Positions 1 to 5,301 of a stretch of 5,301 nucleotides of DNA are shown here, in pieces. Each line of letters starts with the position of its first letter. Positions within the stretch are counted from its first letter, which is position 1. Source of the stretch: an uncultured Prevotella sp. (GTDB taxonomy: Bacteria > Bacteroidota > Bacteroidia > Bacteroidales > Bacteroidaceae); NCBI GenBank assembly GCA_900547085.1, contig URFI01000153.1, forward strand, positions 1 through 5,301. The letters run 5' to 3'. The position numbers were made by a program, and so were the translations under genes. The notes below the pieces were generated by a model. It was not told the origin of the DNA. It ran no database searches and worked only from the letters and a program-made list of their open reading frames with translations.

Positions 1-154
1 CAGACATATAAGGGTTGTTTGTTAGTGTGAAAGACGGCTAATATTGGATGCTTACAAAGCAAAGCCTTTGCCACCCAAACTATATGAGTTTGCATGGGCG
101 GGAGCAACCATTCCTGCATGCGCATTGCGCCTTGGGCGAAAAACAGCGGGGATT
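1..154. other. Left-edge stretch with no recognised gene
   Basis: I see no recognisable protein or RNA family here. A minus-strand frame is open from an ATG near position 125 to the window edge (about 41 codons), but its translation has no familiar motif and no promoter of its own. A plus-strand frame runs from 48 to 275, but its second half lies antisense to the structured RNA candidate and it resembles nothing I know. A short perfect palindrome (GCAAAG-C-CTTTGC, near 59-71) has too small a loop to act as a hairpin. The stretch may be the 5' region of a leftward gene lying outside the window. Confidence 0.4.
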
Positions 155-377
155 CAAAAATGCGGCATGGGCATACACGAAGAGGCTCCCGAAACAAAAT
201 TCCGAGAGCCTCGTGTCTAACATTAAATTCATTACGGGGGACTCATCGCTGCCACCTATTCCATGTCCTCATTGACATGAGGGCGGCAACCTCCCTTGAG
301 CGAGCACCCAAGCCGTGGCTTTCAACGGTCACGATCTGTCATTCAGGTCAATCTCCACCTAGTGGGATTATCTTGAT
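155..377 (-). ncRNA. Candidate structured small RNA or leader RNA, family not identified
   Basis: A Bacteroidota-type promoter sits immediately upstream, which would start a leftward transcript near 374-377. The transcript folds into several local helices. One is a 9-bp stem (282-290 with 248-256) capped by a 6-bp hairpin (274-279 with 262-267). Another is a 6-bp hairpin (307-312 with 295-300), and a 4-bp hairpin (325-328 with 313-316) adjoins it. A strong 10-bp 3' hairpin lies at 182-212. The three longer helices other than the cap contain G-U pairs that become A-C mismatches on the plus strand, so the structure favours the minus strand. The 3' end is uncertain: either just after the hairpin (about 175) or at the T5 run near 155-159. 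By size, promoter and compactness it could be a 6S-like RNA or one of the Bacteroidales-specific structured RNAs, or the leader of a leftward gene outside the window. That assignment is inference; I do not recognise a diagnostic consensus. Confidence 0.45.
175..216 (-). terminator. Strong 3' hairpin of the candidate RNA, possible terminator
   Basis: In the minus-strand RNA, 212-203 pairs with 191-182 over 10 bp with one G-U pair and an 11-base loop. The helix extends by four more pairs (216-213 with 178-175) past a 3-base bulge. Only a short UU follows directly, so it is a weak intrinsic terminator by the usual rule. A T5 run occurs further on, at 155-159, after a small ATGC/GCAT stem. It may instead be a stabilising 3' helix of the RNA. 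Confidence 0.4.
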
Positions 378-381
378 GGGA

Positions 382-413
382 CAAAGATAGAAAAAACGAT
401 GGTATGCATCAAT
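382..413 (-). promoter_or_regulatory. Bacteroidota-type promoter for the leftward RNA
   Basis: On the minus strand the complement of 382-389 reads TATCTTTG, a perfect match to the -7 consensus TAnnTTTG. The complement of 410-413 reads ATTG, one base off the -33 TTTG element, and the 20-bp gap is in the normal range. Transcription would start about 5-8 bases downstream, near 374-377. The -33 element overlaps the right-hand... 5' half of the palindrome at 411-430. The promoter faces away from the operon at 467-4289, so it can only serve something to its left. Confidence 0.6.
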
Positions 414-430
414 CCTTATTTATAAGGATT
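411..430. terminator. Perfect 8-bp palindromic hairpin between the operon end and the RNA promoter
   Basis: AATCCTTA and TAAGGATT pair perfectly around a TTTA loop. On the plus strand a T-rich run (TTTTGTTGTT) follows, as for an intrinsic terminator. On the minus strand, the direction of the nearby operon, no U tract follows. It may therefore end antisense transcription, act weakly in both directions, or be a protein-binding palindrome, since it overlaps the -33 element of the leftward promoter. Confidence 0.35.
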
Positions 431-448
431 TTGTTGTTAGCGACCGTC

Positions 449-463
449 AGGATGCTACATCCT
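449..463 (-). other. Short hairpin just after the operon's last stop codon
   Basis: AGGATG and CATCCT pair over 6 bp around a 3-base loop, starting 3 bases past the stop codon at 467-469. There is no U tract on the minus strand. It could protect the 3' end of the operon mRNA or help termination together with the palindrome at 411-430. The short stem makes chance a real possibility. Confidence 0.3.
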
Positions 464-466
464 ACG

Positions 467-1507
467 TCAGCTGTTCATGGCACCACAATGGGGACAACGG
501 CCCTTGTGCTGAATAATTTCACCACAGTTGCCGCACAAATAACGCGGTTGGGCGTGGCGCTTGTACTGTCGGATGGCAAACCAATAATAAGCCACAAGCA
601 GGGGATAGCCTATATAATATAAGGTGGTGAGGCCGAAGACGATGTAGTTGACGGCACAGGTGGCCAACAATCCGCTGAGGTACATCACGGCATCGCTGAA
701 GGGTAGCTGGTGCCGAACGTCATCCACGGCAGCCAAACCCACGATGAGCATGGCCCAAACCGATAGCAGGAACACCATGAGCAGCAGCGGCACCGTGAAA
801 GGATTGAGCGTGGGATGATAATAAAAATGCCGCCACATGTCGGGTTCGAACATCTGGATGCTGGCATACAGCGTGGCCGACGAGGCTACGATGAGGCACA
901 ACAGCGTGGGATAAAACGAGTTGATGTCGCGGAAATGCACAATCCACGCCTTGTCCTTGACAAGCCGACGCATCCAATACGCGATGGCTATCAGCGTGAT
1001 AACCACCAAGAACACCAGCAAGTGGGTGTCCGAGAAAGTGGAAATAAACTGCGAGATGGGGTCGTCGGGCACCACGTTCGGCAGCATCTCCGATTCGTGA
1101 ATCCAGCCAAACGTGTGCTGTTCGCTGGCCAACTGCACCCAGACGGAGTCTATCGTGTCGGTGGGCAGCATGCGGATGTCAGCCACCACCACATGACTGT
1201 GACGACCTAGCACCAAACTGTCGGTCATGAATCCGGAAAGCAATTCTTCGGGTTGTTGCTTGAGGAGCACGAGCGAATCGCTCTTGACGATAAAATTATA
1301 GTTGTTGGTATAATGGTGCTTGGAATAGAAATGCAGCGAGTCTACCTGCTCGGGGTTCAAGGGAACGAGGGCCTCGGAGGTTTTACTGGGTCGGTGATAA
1401 CAACCACAGAGCAAGCCCATGACTACCCACAGCACCAGGCATCGGCACAGCAGGAGCAACGGTTCACGACGCATTCGCTTGTTTATGATAATTTCATTCT
1501 CCGGCAT
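467..1507 (-). CDS. Membrane-anchored zinc-ribbon protein with N-terminal lipobox and SH3-like segment
   Basis: The function is not known to me. The 346-residue protein starts with a hydrophobic signal (about residues 16-33) ending in LLCGC, a lipobox-like motif with Cys36 as the possible lipid site. A soluble region (about 37-155) follows; residues about 104-142 (VVVADIRML, WVQL, FGWIHESEML) look like a bacterial SH3 domain. Four or five membrane segments lie at about 162-179, 199-217, 238-260 and 273-312. The C-terminus is a zinc ribbon with C325xxC328 and C338xxC341. The ATG at 1505-1507 overlaps the end of the upstream gene by 14 bp, which implies translational coupling. A second in-frame ATG (residue 12, ending at 1474) gives a shorter, more canonical signal peptide beginning MRRE and may be the true start. 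It is the last gene of the operon. The arrangement suggests a sensor or envelope protein with a cytoplasmic metal-binding tail, but that is inference. Existence as a gene is well supported. Confidence 0.88.
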   Translation of the reverse strand: MPENEIIINKRMRREPLLLLCRCLVLWVVMGLLCGCYHRPSKTSEALVPLNPEQVDSLHFYSKHHYTNNYNFIVKSDSLVLLKQQPEELLSGFMTDSLVLGRHSHVVVADIRMLPTDTIDSVWVQLASEQHTFGWIHESEMLPNVVPDDPISQFISTFSDTHLLVFLVVITLIAIAYWMRRLVKDKAWIVHFRDINSFYPTLLCLIVASSATLYASIQMFEPDMWRHFYYHPTLNPFTVPLLLMVFLLSVWAMLIVGLAAVDDVRHQLPFSDAVMYLSGLLATCAVNYIVFGLTTLYYIGYPLLVAYYWFAIRQYKRHAQPRYLCGNCGEIIQHKGRCPHCGAMNS

Positions 1508-3398
1508 AGATGTTCATTTGGCATTCGTCACACTTAAATTCCAAACGGAAGCGGCGACCGTCACCCAGTCGCAAATACAGTGGTTCTTTCCACGTGGGTT
1601 GCTTGCCACCCCGTTTTACACAATGTCCCAGGCTGTAACGAAGACAGTGACGGCACTGCATCACCAGCACGGAATCTTGCCGTTCAGCCCCTTCATCGGC
1701 CCCTTGGCTCACCTCATACGCATCAGCCACGTTTGACAAGCCCTCACGTTGATAGAACGATTTGGACAGTGTGTTGGCGATGTTGTACAGATAGGTAAAC
1801 TTACGGTATTCGGGTTGCCATTCCAAGGTGCCGCTTGGCTTGCGCGCTGACGGAGCTGTTGGGGAGACAGACGCATGCGCGGATGGCGTTTCAACTTCGT
1901 TGGGACGTTCCAACTCGATGGCTTGCACCACCTCGCGGCGCAGCGTTGCCAATGCGCTCGACGGGATGAAATAGGCATCGGCCTGTCCTTCCAGCTCAAT
2001 CACGTCGGCCATATAGGGCGTGTCACCCAGCTTACCCAACTGTCGCAAAATATTATCTCGTTGCGGTTTCATGGCCTTTTGCTTGTCCATCTCCAGCACC
2101 TGGCAAGTGGGTTTGATGCCCTGACCCGTGGCCGAGAGGGCAAAACCGTTCTCGGTAACCGACAAGGTGAGCGTGATGGGAATCTTGCGCTCTGCCGTCT
2201 TCCCCTTCAACAGCTTGCTGAACGCCTCATCGCGATTGCGATACAAGGCCGCACCAGGTCGCAGGTTGTCCGGCATACGCAGCGGAAACAGCCGGTTGCC
2301 CTCTGCCCGGTTGATGCGAAAACCCTCTAACTCATGCTCAGCATTGATGAAACACAGTCCGTCGCCATTGGCAAAGCTGGCCGTTCCAGCGACATTGAAC
2401 GAGCCTCGCCTGATTTCCTTCACCTTGCCAACATACTCACCCAGCGCCTTAGGTGTGTCGGGCGAATAGATGTAAGGTTGTCTGCGATGCAGAAAATAAT
2501 CGGTGTATCCCCGATTGAACGTCTTCTTCAAATCGGGCTCAAAGTAATACGTCACCCGGCCTAACGATGCGCGGCAGTAGTCATCCCCGCGCTTCTCGAT
2601 GATGCGGTTCAACCGCTTCGAGTAGGCTGACACCACGTTTTTGACATACTCCACATCTTTCAGTCGGCCTTCTATCTTGAACGAGCAGATGCCCGCATCG
2701 GCCATTTCTTCCAGGTGATCAATCTGACACAGGTCTTTCAGCGACAGCAAATGACGCTGATGTTCTATCTCACGCCCTTGCGCGTCAATCAAATCGAACT
2801 TCATCCTACAGAACTGTGCGCATGCACCGCGATTGGCACTGCGCTGAAAACAATACTGCGAGGCATAGCACACCCCCGAGTAACTCACGCACAGCGCACC
2901 GTGCACGAAGCCTTCCAACTGCACGTCGGGCACGGTTTGGTGGATGGTTTTGATTTCGGCAAGCGATAGTTCGCGCGCCAGCACAACGCGCTCGAAGCCC
3001 AGACCATGCAACCAAGCCACCTTCTCGGCCGTTCGATTGTCGGTTTGCGTACTGGCATGGAGGGCCGGCAAAGGCTTCAAGTCCTTGGGCAACAGGTCGA
3101 GTACGGCCATGTCTTGCACCAACAGCGCATCGACACGCATCTCCGTCAAGGCCCGCAAGAGCGCACGCGTGTCCTCAAGTTCGTCTTGGTAGACAATGGT
3201 GTTGACCGTAACATACACCTTGGCACCGAACTGATGGGCATAAAGGCACAGCTCACGAATGTCGTCCAACGAGTTGCCAGCCGATGCCCGCGCGCCAAAC
3301 TTGGCCGCACCGATGTACACTGCGTCGGCTCCATGGTCGATGGCAGCCTTTCCACATTCCAAGTTTTTGGCCGGTGCCAGCAGTTCCAGTTTCCGCAT
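1494..3398 (-). CDS. U32-family protein, RlhA-like RNA hydroxylation enzyme (often annotated as peptidase or collagenase)
   Basis: At 634 residues it has the length and layout of the RlhA branch of the U32 family. RlhA is needed for hydroxylation of C2501 in E. coli 23S rRNA, and relatives such as TrhP act on tRNA U34. The N-terminus (LELLAPAKN, then GADAVYIG) is the start of the U32 barrel. The family signature is present as EGFVHGALCVSYSGVCY (162-178). C170, C177 and C193 align by spacing with the Fe-S ligands described in U32 proteins such as UbiU; C238, in GICSFKIEGR, is the likely fourth. A DUF3656-like region follows at about 375-465. Next come an Ala/Pro/Ser-rich linker (about 498-525) and a C-terminal Cys cluster (C582, C585, C593, C623, C626). 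Peptidase activity is an old label and is unlikely. The gene begins 3 bp after the metA stop codon and overlaps the next gene by 14 bp, so it is almost certainly in the same transcript. The family is certain; the exact RNA substrate is inferred. Confidence 0.93.
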   Translation of the reverse strand: MRKLELLAPAKNLECGKAAIDHGADAVYIGAAKFGARASAGNSLDDIRELCLYAHQFGAKVYVTVNTIVYQDELEDTRALLRALTEMRVDALLVQDMAVLDLLPKDLKPLPALHASTQTDNRTAEKVAWLHGLGFERVVLARELSLAEIKTIHQTVPDVQLEGFVHGALCVSYSGVCYASQYCFQRSANRGACAQFCRMKFDLIDAQGREIEHQRHLLSLKDLCQIDHLEEMADAGICSFKIEGRLKDVEYVKNVVSAYSKRLNRIIEKRGDDYCRASLGRVTYYFEPDLKKTFNRGYTDYFLHRRQPYIYSPDTPKALGEYVGKVKEIRRGSFNVAGTASFANGDGLCFINAEHELEGFRINRAEGNRLFPLRMPDNLRPGAALYRNRDEAFSKLLKGKTAERKIPITLTLSVTENGFALSATGQGIKPTCQVLEMDKQKAMKPQRDNILRQLGKLGDTPYMADVIELEGQADAYFIPSSALATLRREVVQAIELERPNEVETPSAHASVSPTAPSARKPSGTLEWQPEYRKFTYLYNIANTLSKSFYQREGLSNVADAYEVSQGADEGAERQDSVLVMQCRHCLRYSLGHCVKRGGKQPTWKEPLYLRLGDGRRFRLEFKCDECQMNIYAGE

Positions 3399-3401
3399 TG
3401 C

Positions 3402-4289
3402 TTATCTTAAATATTCGTTCATCCAGTTTGTAAACAGCAGGTGGGCGTGCGCGCGCCAGGTAACGAGCGGTCCCTTGGCGGGGTTGTCGTCATGGTAATA
3501 GTGCCTGGGCAGGTCCACATCGTCGCGCTTTCCCGCATCACGATGGTACTCTTGGTCCAAGGTATCGGGGGCATACTCCATGTGTCCCGTGATGAAAATC
3601 TCCTTTCCGCCGGCCGTCATGCACATGCTCACCCCACATTCTTCCGACTCTGCCAACAGCGTCAGTTCAGGATGCTGGAGGATATCCTCCTTCCTAATCT
3701 CGGTATGGCGACTGTGCGGCATGCAAAACACGTCATCAAACCCACGGAAGATGGGTAGTTCAGGATGCAGCACCCGTTGAGGAAAGATACCAAACATTTT
3801 CTTAGGAAGTGCATATTTGTTGATACCTTTATGAAAATACAAGCCCGCTTGCGCCGCCCAACATATATATAAGGTAGATTTGAGCGAAGCCCTTGCCCAC
3901 GAAAATATCTGCGTCAGCTCGTCCCAATAATCCACTTCTTCAAAATTTAAATGCTCTACAGGTGCGCCTGTCACGATGAGTCCATCGAACGACTGCGATG
4001 TCAATTCGTCAAAATAATGATAGTAAGCATCCATGTGAGCCGCTGGCACATGCGTTGGCGTGTGCGACCTGAGCCTCATCCACGCCACTTCAATATCCAA
4101 AGGTGATGCCGACAGCAACCGTAACAAATCGGTTTCGGTCTGCAACTTGGTAGGCATCAAGTTCAATACGGCTATCTTGATAGGCTTGTCCTGTCCATGC
4201 GCGGTCTTCTCTTCCCCGCGTTCCACAAGGATGTTTTCCTGTTTCAGCCGCTCGATGGCTGGAAAATTTTTGGGCAAATGCAGTGGCAT
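3402..4289 (-). CDS. metA: Homoserine O-acyltransferase, predicted acetyl-CoA type
   Basis: It transfers an acyl group from acyl-CoA to homoserine, the first committed step of methionine synthesis in the cytoplasm. The 295-residue protein covers the MetA (HTS) family from MPLHLPKNFPAIERL through NLMPTK, ICWAAQAGL and FITGHMEY to LLFTNWMNEYL. By alignment with E. coli MetA, the nucleophile is Cys143 and the catalytic pair is His236 and Glu238. Lys48 in NLMPTK matches the conserved active-site lysine. In VTGAPVEHLNFEEVDYW the residue after APV is Glu112. This site is Gly in succinyl-CoA users such as E. coli and Glu in acetyl-CoA users such as Bacillus cereus, so acetyl-CoA is the predicted donor despite the usual succinyltransferase name. 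The frame stays open to 4535, but the family start motif and the promoter at 4346-4353 place the start at 4287-4289. It is the first gene of the operon. Confidence 0.96.
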   Translation of the reverse strand: MPLHLPKNFPAIERLKQENILVERGEEKTAHGQDKPIKIAVLNLMPTKLQTETDLLRLLSASPLDIEVAWMRLRSHTPTHVPAAHMDAYYHYFDELTSQSFDGLIVTGAPVEHLNFEEVDYWDELTQIFSWARASLKSTLYICWAAQAGLYFHKGINKYALPKKMFGIFPQRVLHPELPIFRGFDDVFCMPHSRHTEIRKEDILQHPELTLLAESEECGVSMCMTAGGKEIFITGHMEYAPDTLDQEYHRDAGKRDDVDLPRHYYHDDNPAKGPLVTWRAHAHLLFTNWMNEYLR

Positions 4290-4315
4290 AACTTCTTTGA
4301 ATACACTCAATTGAT

Positions 4316-4343
4316 CATCACGAACCCCCATGATTGCGTGATG
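4316..4343 (-). promoter_or_regulatory. Inverted repeat at the transcription start of the metA operon
   Basis: CATCACG (4316-4322) and CGTGATG (4337-4343) form a perfect 7-bp inverted repeat with a 14-base spacer. The right half lies directly downstream of the -7 box, about where transcription should begin. It could be an operator for a dimeric regulator or, if transcribed, a 5'-terminal stem-loop of the metA leader. The leader of about 50 bases has no SAM riboswitch features that I can see. Confidence 0.4.
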
Positions 4344-4345
4344 TG

Positions 4346-4353
4346 CAAAGATA
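4346..4353 (-). promoter_or_regulatory. metA: -7 box of the metA operon promoter
   Basis: The complement of 4346-4353 reads TATCTTTG, a perfect Bacteroidota -7 element, 56 bases upstream of the metA start codon. A near copy (TATCTTTT) lies 12 bases further upstream. No clean TTTG -33 element is seen at 19-21 bases, which is common for these promoters. Transcription would begin near 4338-4341, giving a leader of about 50 bases. Confidence 0.6.
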
Positions 4354-4417
4354 CTAAAAAGATAAAACATTCGGTTCGCCTGACATACATTTTTAACATG
4401 TGGTAAGAGACTTGAAC

Positions 4418-4689
4418 ATGGATGCGGACGATATGCAGGTGGTACTGTCCGCACTTGAGGGAGTGAACAGACGGATAAAGGAAGTGGCACAGACACACAA
4501 ACCGCTGTTTGGTGGTGGCATTTCCTGACGAGCAAGGAAGTATGCGATCGGCTGTATATCAGCCCTCGTACCTTGCAGGACTATCGGGACAGGAGGATTA
4601 TTCCCTACACGCAATTCGCAGGGAAGATACTCTATAAGGTGTCGGACTTGGAGAGATTATTAGAGGATAGCCATAAGAACTTTCTCTAA
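4418..4689 (+). pseudogene. Frameshifted excisionase-like helix-turn-helix protein
   Basis: The gene is read in two frames. From ATG 4418, 36 codons encode an acidic, helical N-terminus (MDADDMQVVLSALEGVNRRI through THKPLFGGG) and end at TGA 4526-4528. The frame beginning at 4510 then encodes HFLTSKEVCDRLYISPRTLQ, followed by YRDRRIIPYTQ, GKILYKVSDLERLLE and a stop at 4687-4689. This second part is a clear HTH_17/excisionase-type winged-helix DNA-binding domain, as found in many short Bacteroidales proteins linked to mobile elements. The halves fit end to end if one base is restored around 4508-4520, in the GGTGGTGG run; the repaired protein would be about 90 residues. The second frame has no ATG and meets a stop at 4456-4458, so it is not an independent gene. 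I see no slippery heptamer, so programmed frameshifting is less likely than a mutation or sequence error. The gene diverges from metA and shares a 128-bp intergenic region with it. Confidence 0.75.
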
Positions 4690-4715
4690 GTATTAGAATA
4701 TAGCTTCCCATTTAT

Positions 4716-4761
4716 AAAAATAAGCCTACTTTGAACCAATAACCAAAGTGGGCCTATTTTT
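4716..4761. terminator. Bidirectional hairpin terminator between convergent genes
   Basis: GCCTACTTTG (4724-4733) pairs with CAAAGTGGGC (4744-4753), with one U-G pair on the plus strand and a 10-base loop. One mismatch outward, AAAAATA (4716-4722) pairs with TATTTTT (4755-4761). This gives T runs on the 3' side in both directions. It can end the plus-strand HTH gene, whose stop is at 4689, and the minus-strand gene arriving from 4916. Pairing is slightly better for the plus-strand transcript. Confidence 0.8.
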
Positions 4762-4915
4762 GAAGAATGTGAACTCAAACTACCTAAAGGAATTGCACTT
4801 CTATCTTGAATGTTTATAGCCTTCTTTGATGCGATTATCAAAAAGGGCTGAAATCACGATAAAGACACACTTTATAGAATGTTATGTTTTTGTCTTTTAC
4901 TATTCAATCAGTTTT

Positions 4916-5301
4916 TCAAATCTCTGGTGACCTCAATTCAGACTTAAGCACTACTCTTTCCTTTTTATTCAGAGTTAGATTGATCAGCCCATTGAAAGCT
5001 ATATCAGACTCTTCATATTTCATATTCGGTCTGGCATAGTAAACCTTAAGTTTATAATTACCAGCCGGCAATTTGCTCATCTTAAAACGAACATCGTATT
5101 TGCAAATGCAATCGGCAAGCGCGTCAAGGACATTATGATACACAACAAGGGTAATCTGATCATCTTGATTAACAATGTTCACATAGATATTTCGTACGGC
5201 ACAGTTGGCTTTCACGTCTTCCAGCACACATTGAGCTATACCGTCTTTACCCAATTCTATGCTTAAGGTTGTCCGTACCGCGTCATTCTCCAAGTAAAAA
5301 T
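4916..5301 (-). CDS. 3' part of an unrecognised Bacteroidales protein with a CxCxYD motif, cut by the window edge
   Basis: The reading frame stays open from the stop at 4916-4918 to the right edge, with no ATG near the edge. The start is therefore outside the window, and a TTG at 5291-5293 is not convincing. About 128 residues are visible. The sequence alternates hydrophobic and polar residues (IYVNIVN, ITLVVYHNV, YKLKVYY, LINLTLN), as in a beta-sandwich. The segment DCICKYDVRFKMSKLPAGNY resembles a C-x-C-x-Y-D...L-x-x-G-x-Y pattern I associate with small secreted proteins or lipoproteins of Bacteroidales. No signal peptide can be seen because the N-terminus is missing. Base composition is AT-richer than in the metA operon. 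I do not know its function. The convergent HTH pseudogene and the shared terminator lie just downstream. Confidence 0.75.
   Translation of the reverse strand, partial: FYLENDAVRTTLSIELGKDGIAQCVLEDVKANCAVRNIYVNIVNQDDQITLVVYHNVLDALADCICKYDVRFKMSKLPAGNYKLKVYYARPNMKYEESDIAFNGLINLTLNKKERVVLKSELRSPEI

Noticed and set aside
18..46. A plus-strand promoter with TTTG at 18-21 and TAATATTG at 39-46.
   Set aside because: The -7 box has a mismatch, the 17-bp spacing is short, and nothing convincing lies downstream on that strand.
282..377. Resemblance of the candidate RNA's 5' part to a SAM-I riboswitch (ATCAAGA, then GGTGGAG).
   Set aside because: The other required core elements, notably GGCAACC on the same strand and the closing helix, are missing. 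GGCAACC-like bases occur only on the opposite strand.
815..1210. A plus-strand open frame of 131 codons inside the zinc-ribbon gene.
   Set aside because: It is antisense to a well-supported coding region, rich in His, Arg and Gln as antisense frames often are, and has no known motif.
1875..2330. A plus-strand open frame of 151 codons inside the U32 gene.
   Set aside because: It is antisense to a strongly conserved protein and its translation shows no family features.
4500..4528. Programmed -1 frameshifting in the HTH gene.
   Set aside because: There is no slippery heptamer of the usual form and no clear stimulatory hairpin, so mutation or sequence error is simpler.
4290..4535. An N-terminal extension of MetA from an upstream ATG at 4535, or from one at 4331.
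   Set aside because: The family begins at MPLxLP, the extension has no homologous look, and the promoter at 4346-4353 lies inside the longer version.
4859..4875. A small ATAAAG/CTTTAT hairpin downstream of the right-hand gene.
   Set aside because: It is AT-only apart from one pair, weak, and has no adjacent U tract on the minus strand; the hairpin at 4716-4761 is a far better terminator.

Overview
The window looks like chromosomal DNA of a Bacteroidota bacterium, most likely Prevotellaceae-like. Three things point there: -7 boxes of the Bacteroidota type (TAnnTTTG) and no convincing Shine-Dalgarno sites; protein families typical of Bacteroidales, such as a U32 protein with a Cys-rich tail, an excisionase-like helix-turn-helix protein and a CxCxYD-motif protein; and tight same-strand gene packing. 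The genus is an inference from protein style, not from a search.

Layout. Positions 1-154 hold no gene I recognise. Positions about 155-377 look like a minus-strand structured RNA with its own promoter (382-413), several helices and a strong 3' hairpin. Positions 411-463 hold two small hairpins just past the end of an operon. The core of the window (467-4289, minus strand) is a compact three-gene operon read right to left. First comes metA, a homoserine O-acyltransferase with the active-site Glu expected of acetyl-CoA users. After a 3-bp gap comes a U32-family, RlhA-like RNA hydroxylation protein with Fe-S cysteines and DUF3656. A membrane protein with a lipobox, an SH3-like segment and a C-terminal zinc ribbon overlaps its end by 14 bp. 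The operon promoter and an inverted repeat at the start of its leader lie at 4316-4353.

Right of the operon the character changes. A divergent plus-strand gene for a small excisionase-like HTH protein (4418-4689) carries a frameshift and reads as a pseudogene. A bidirectional hairpin terminator (4716-4761) separates it from an AT-richer stretch and from the 3' part of an unrecognised, probably secreted protein on the minus strand (4916 to the window edge).

Functionally, metA commits homoserine to methionine synthesis, while the U32 protein probably modifies rRNA or tRNA. The tight spacing suggests co-transcription, but the sequence does not show why they are linked. The least explained element is the candidate RNA at 155-377. 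No clear new defence or mobile system is visible.
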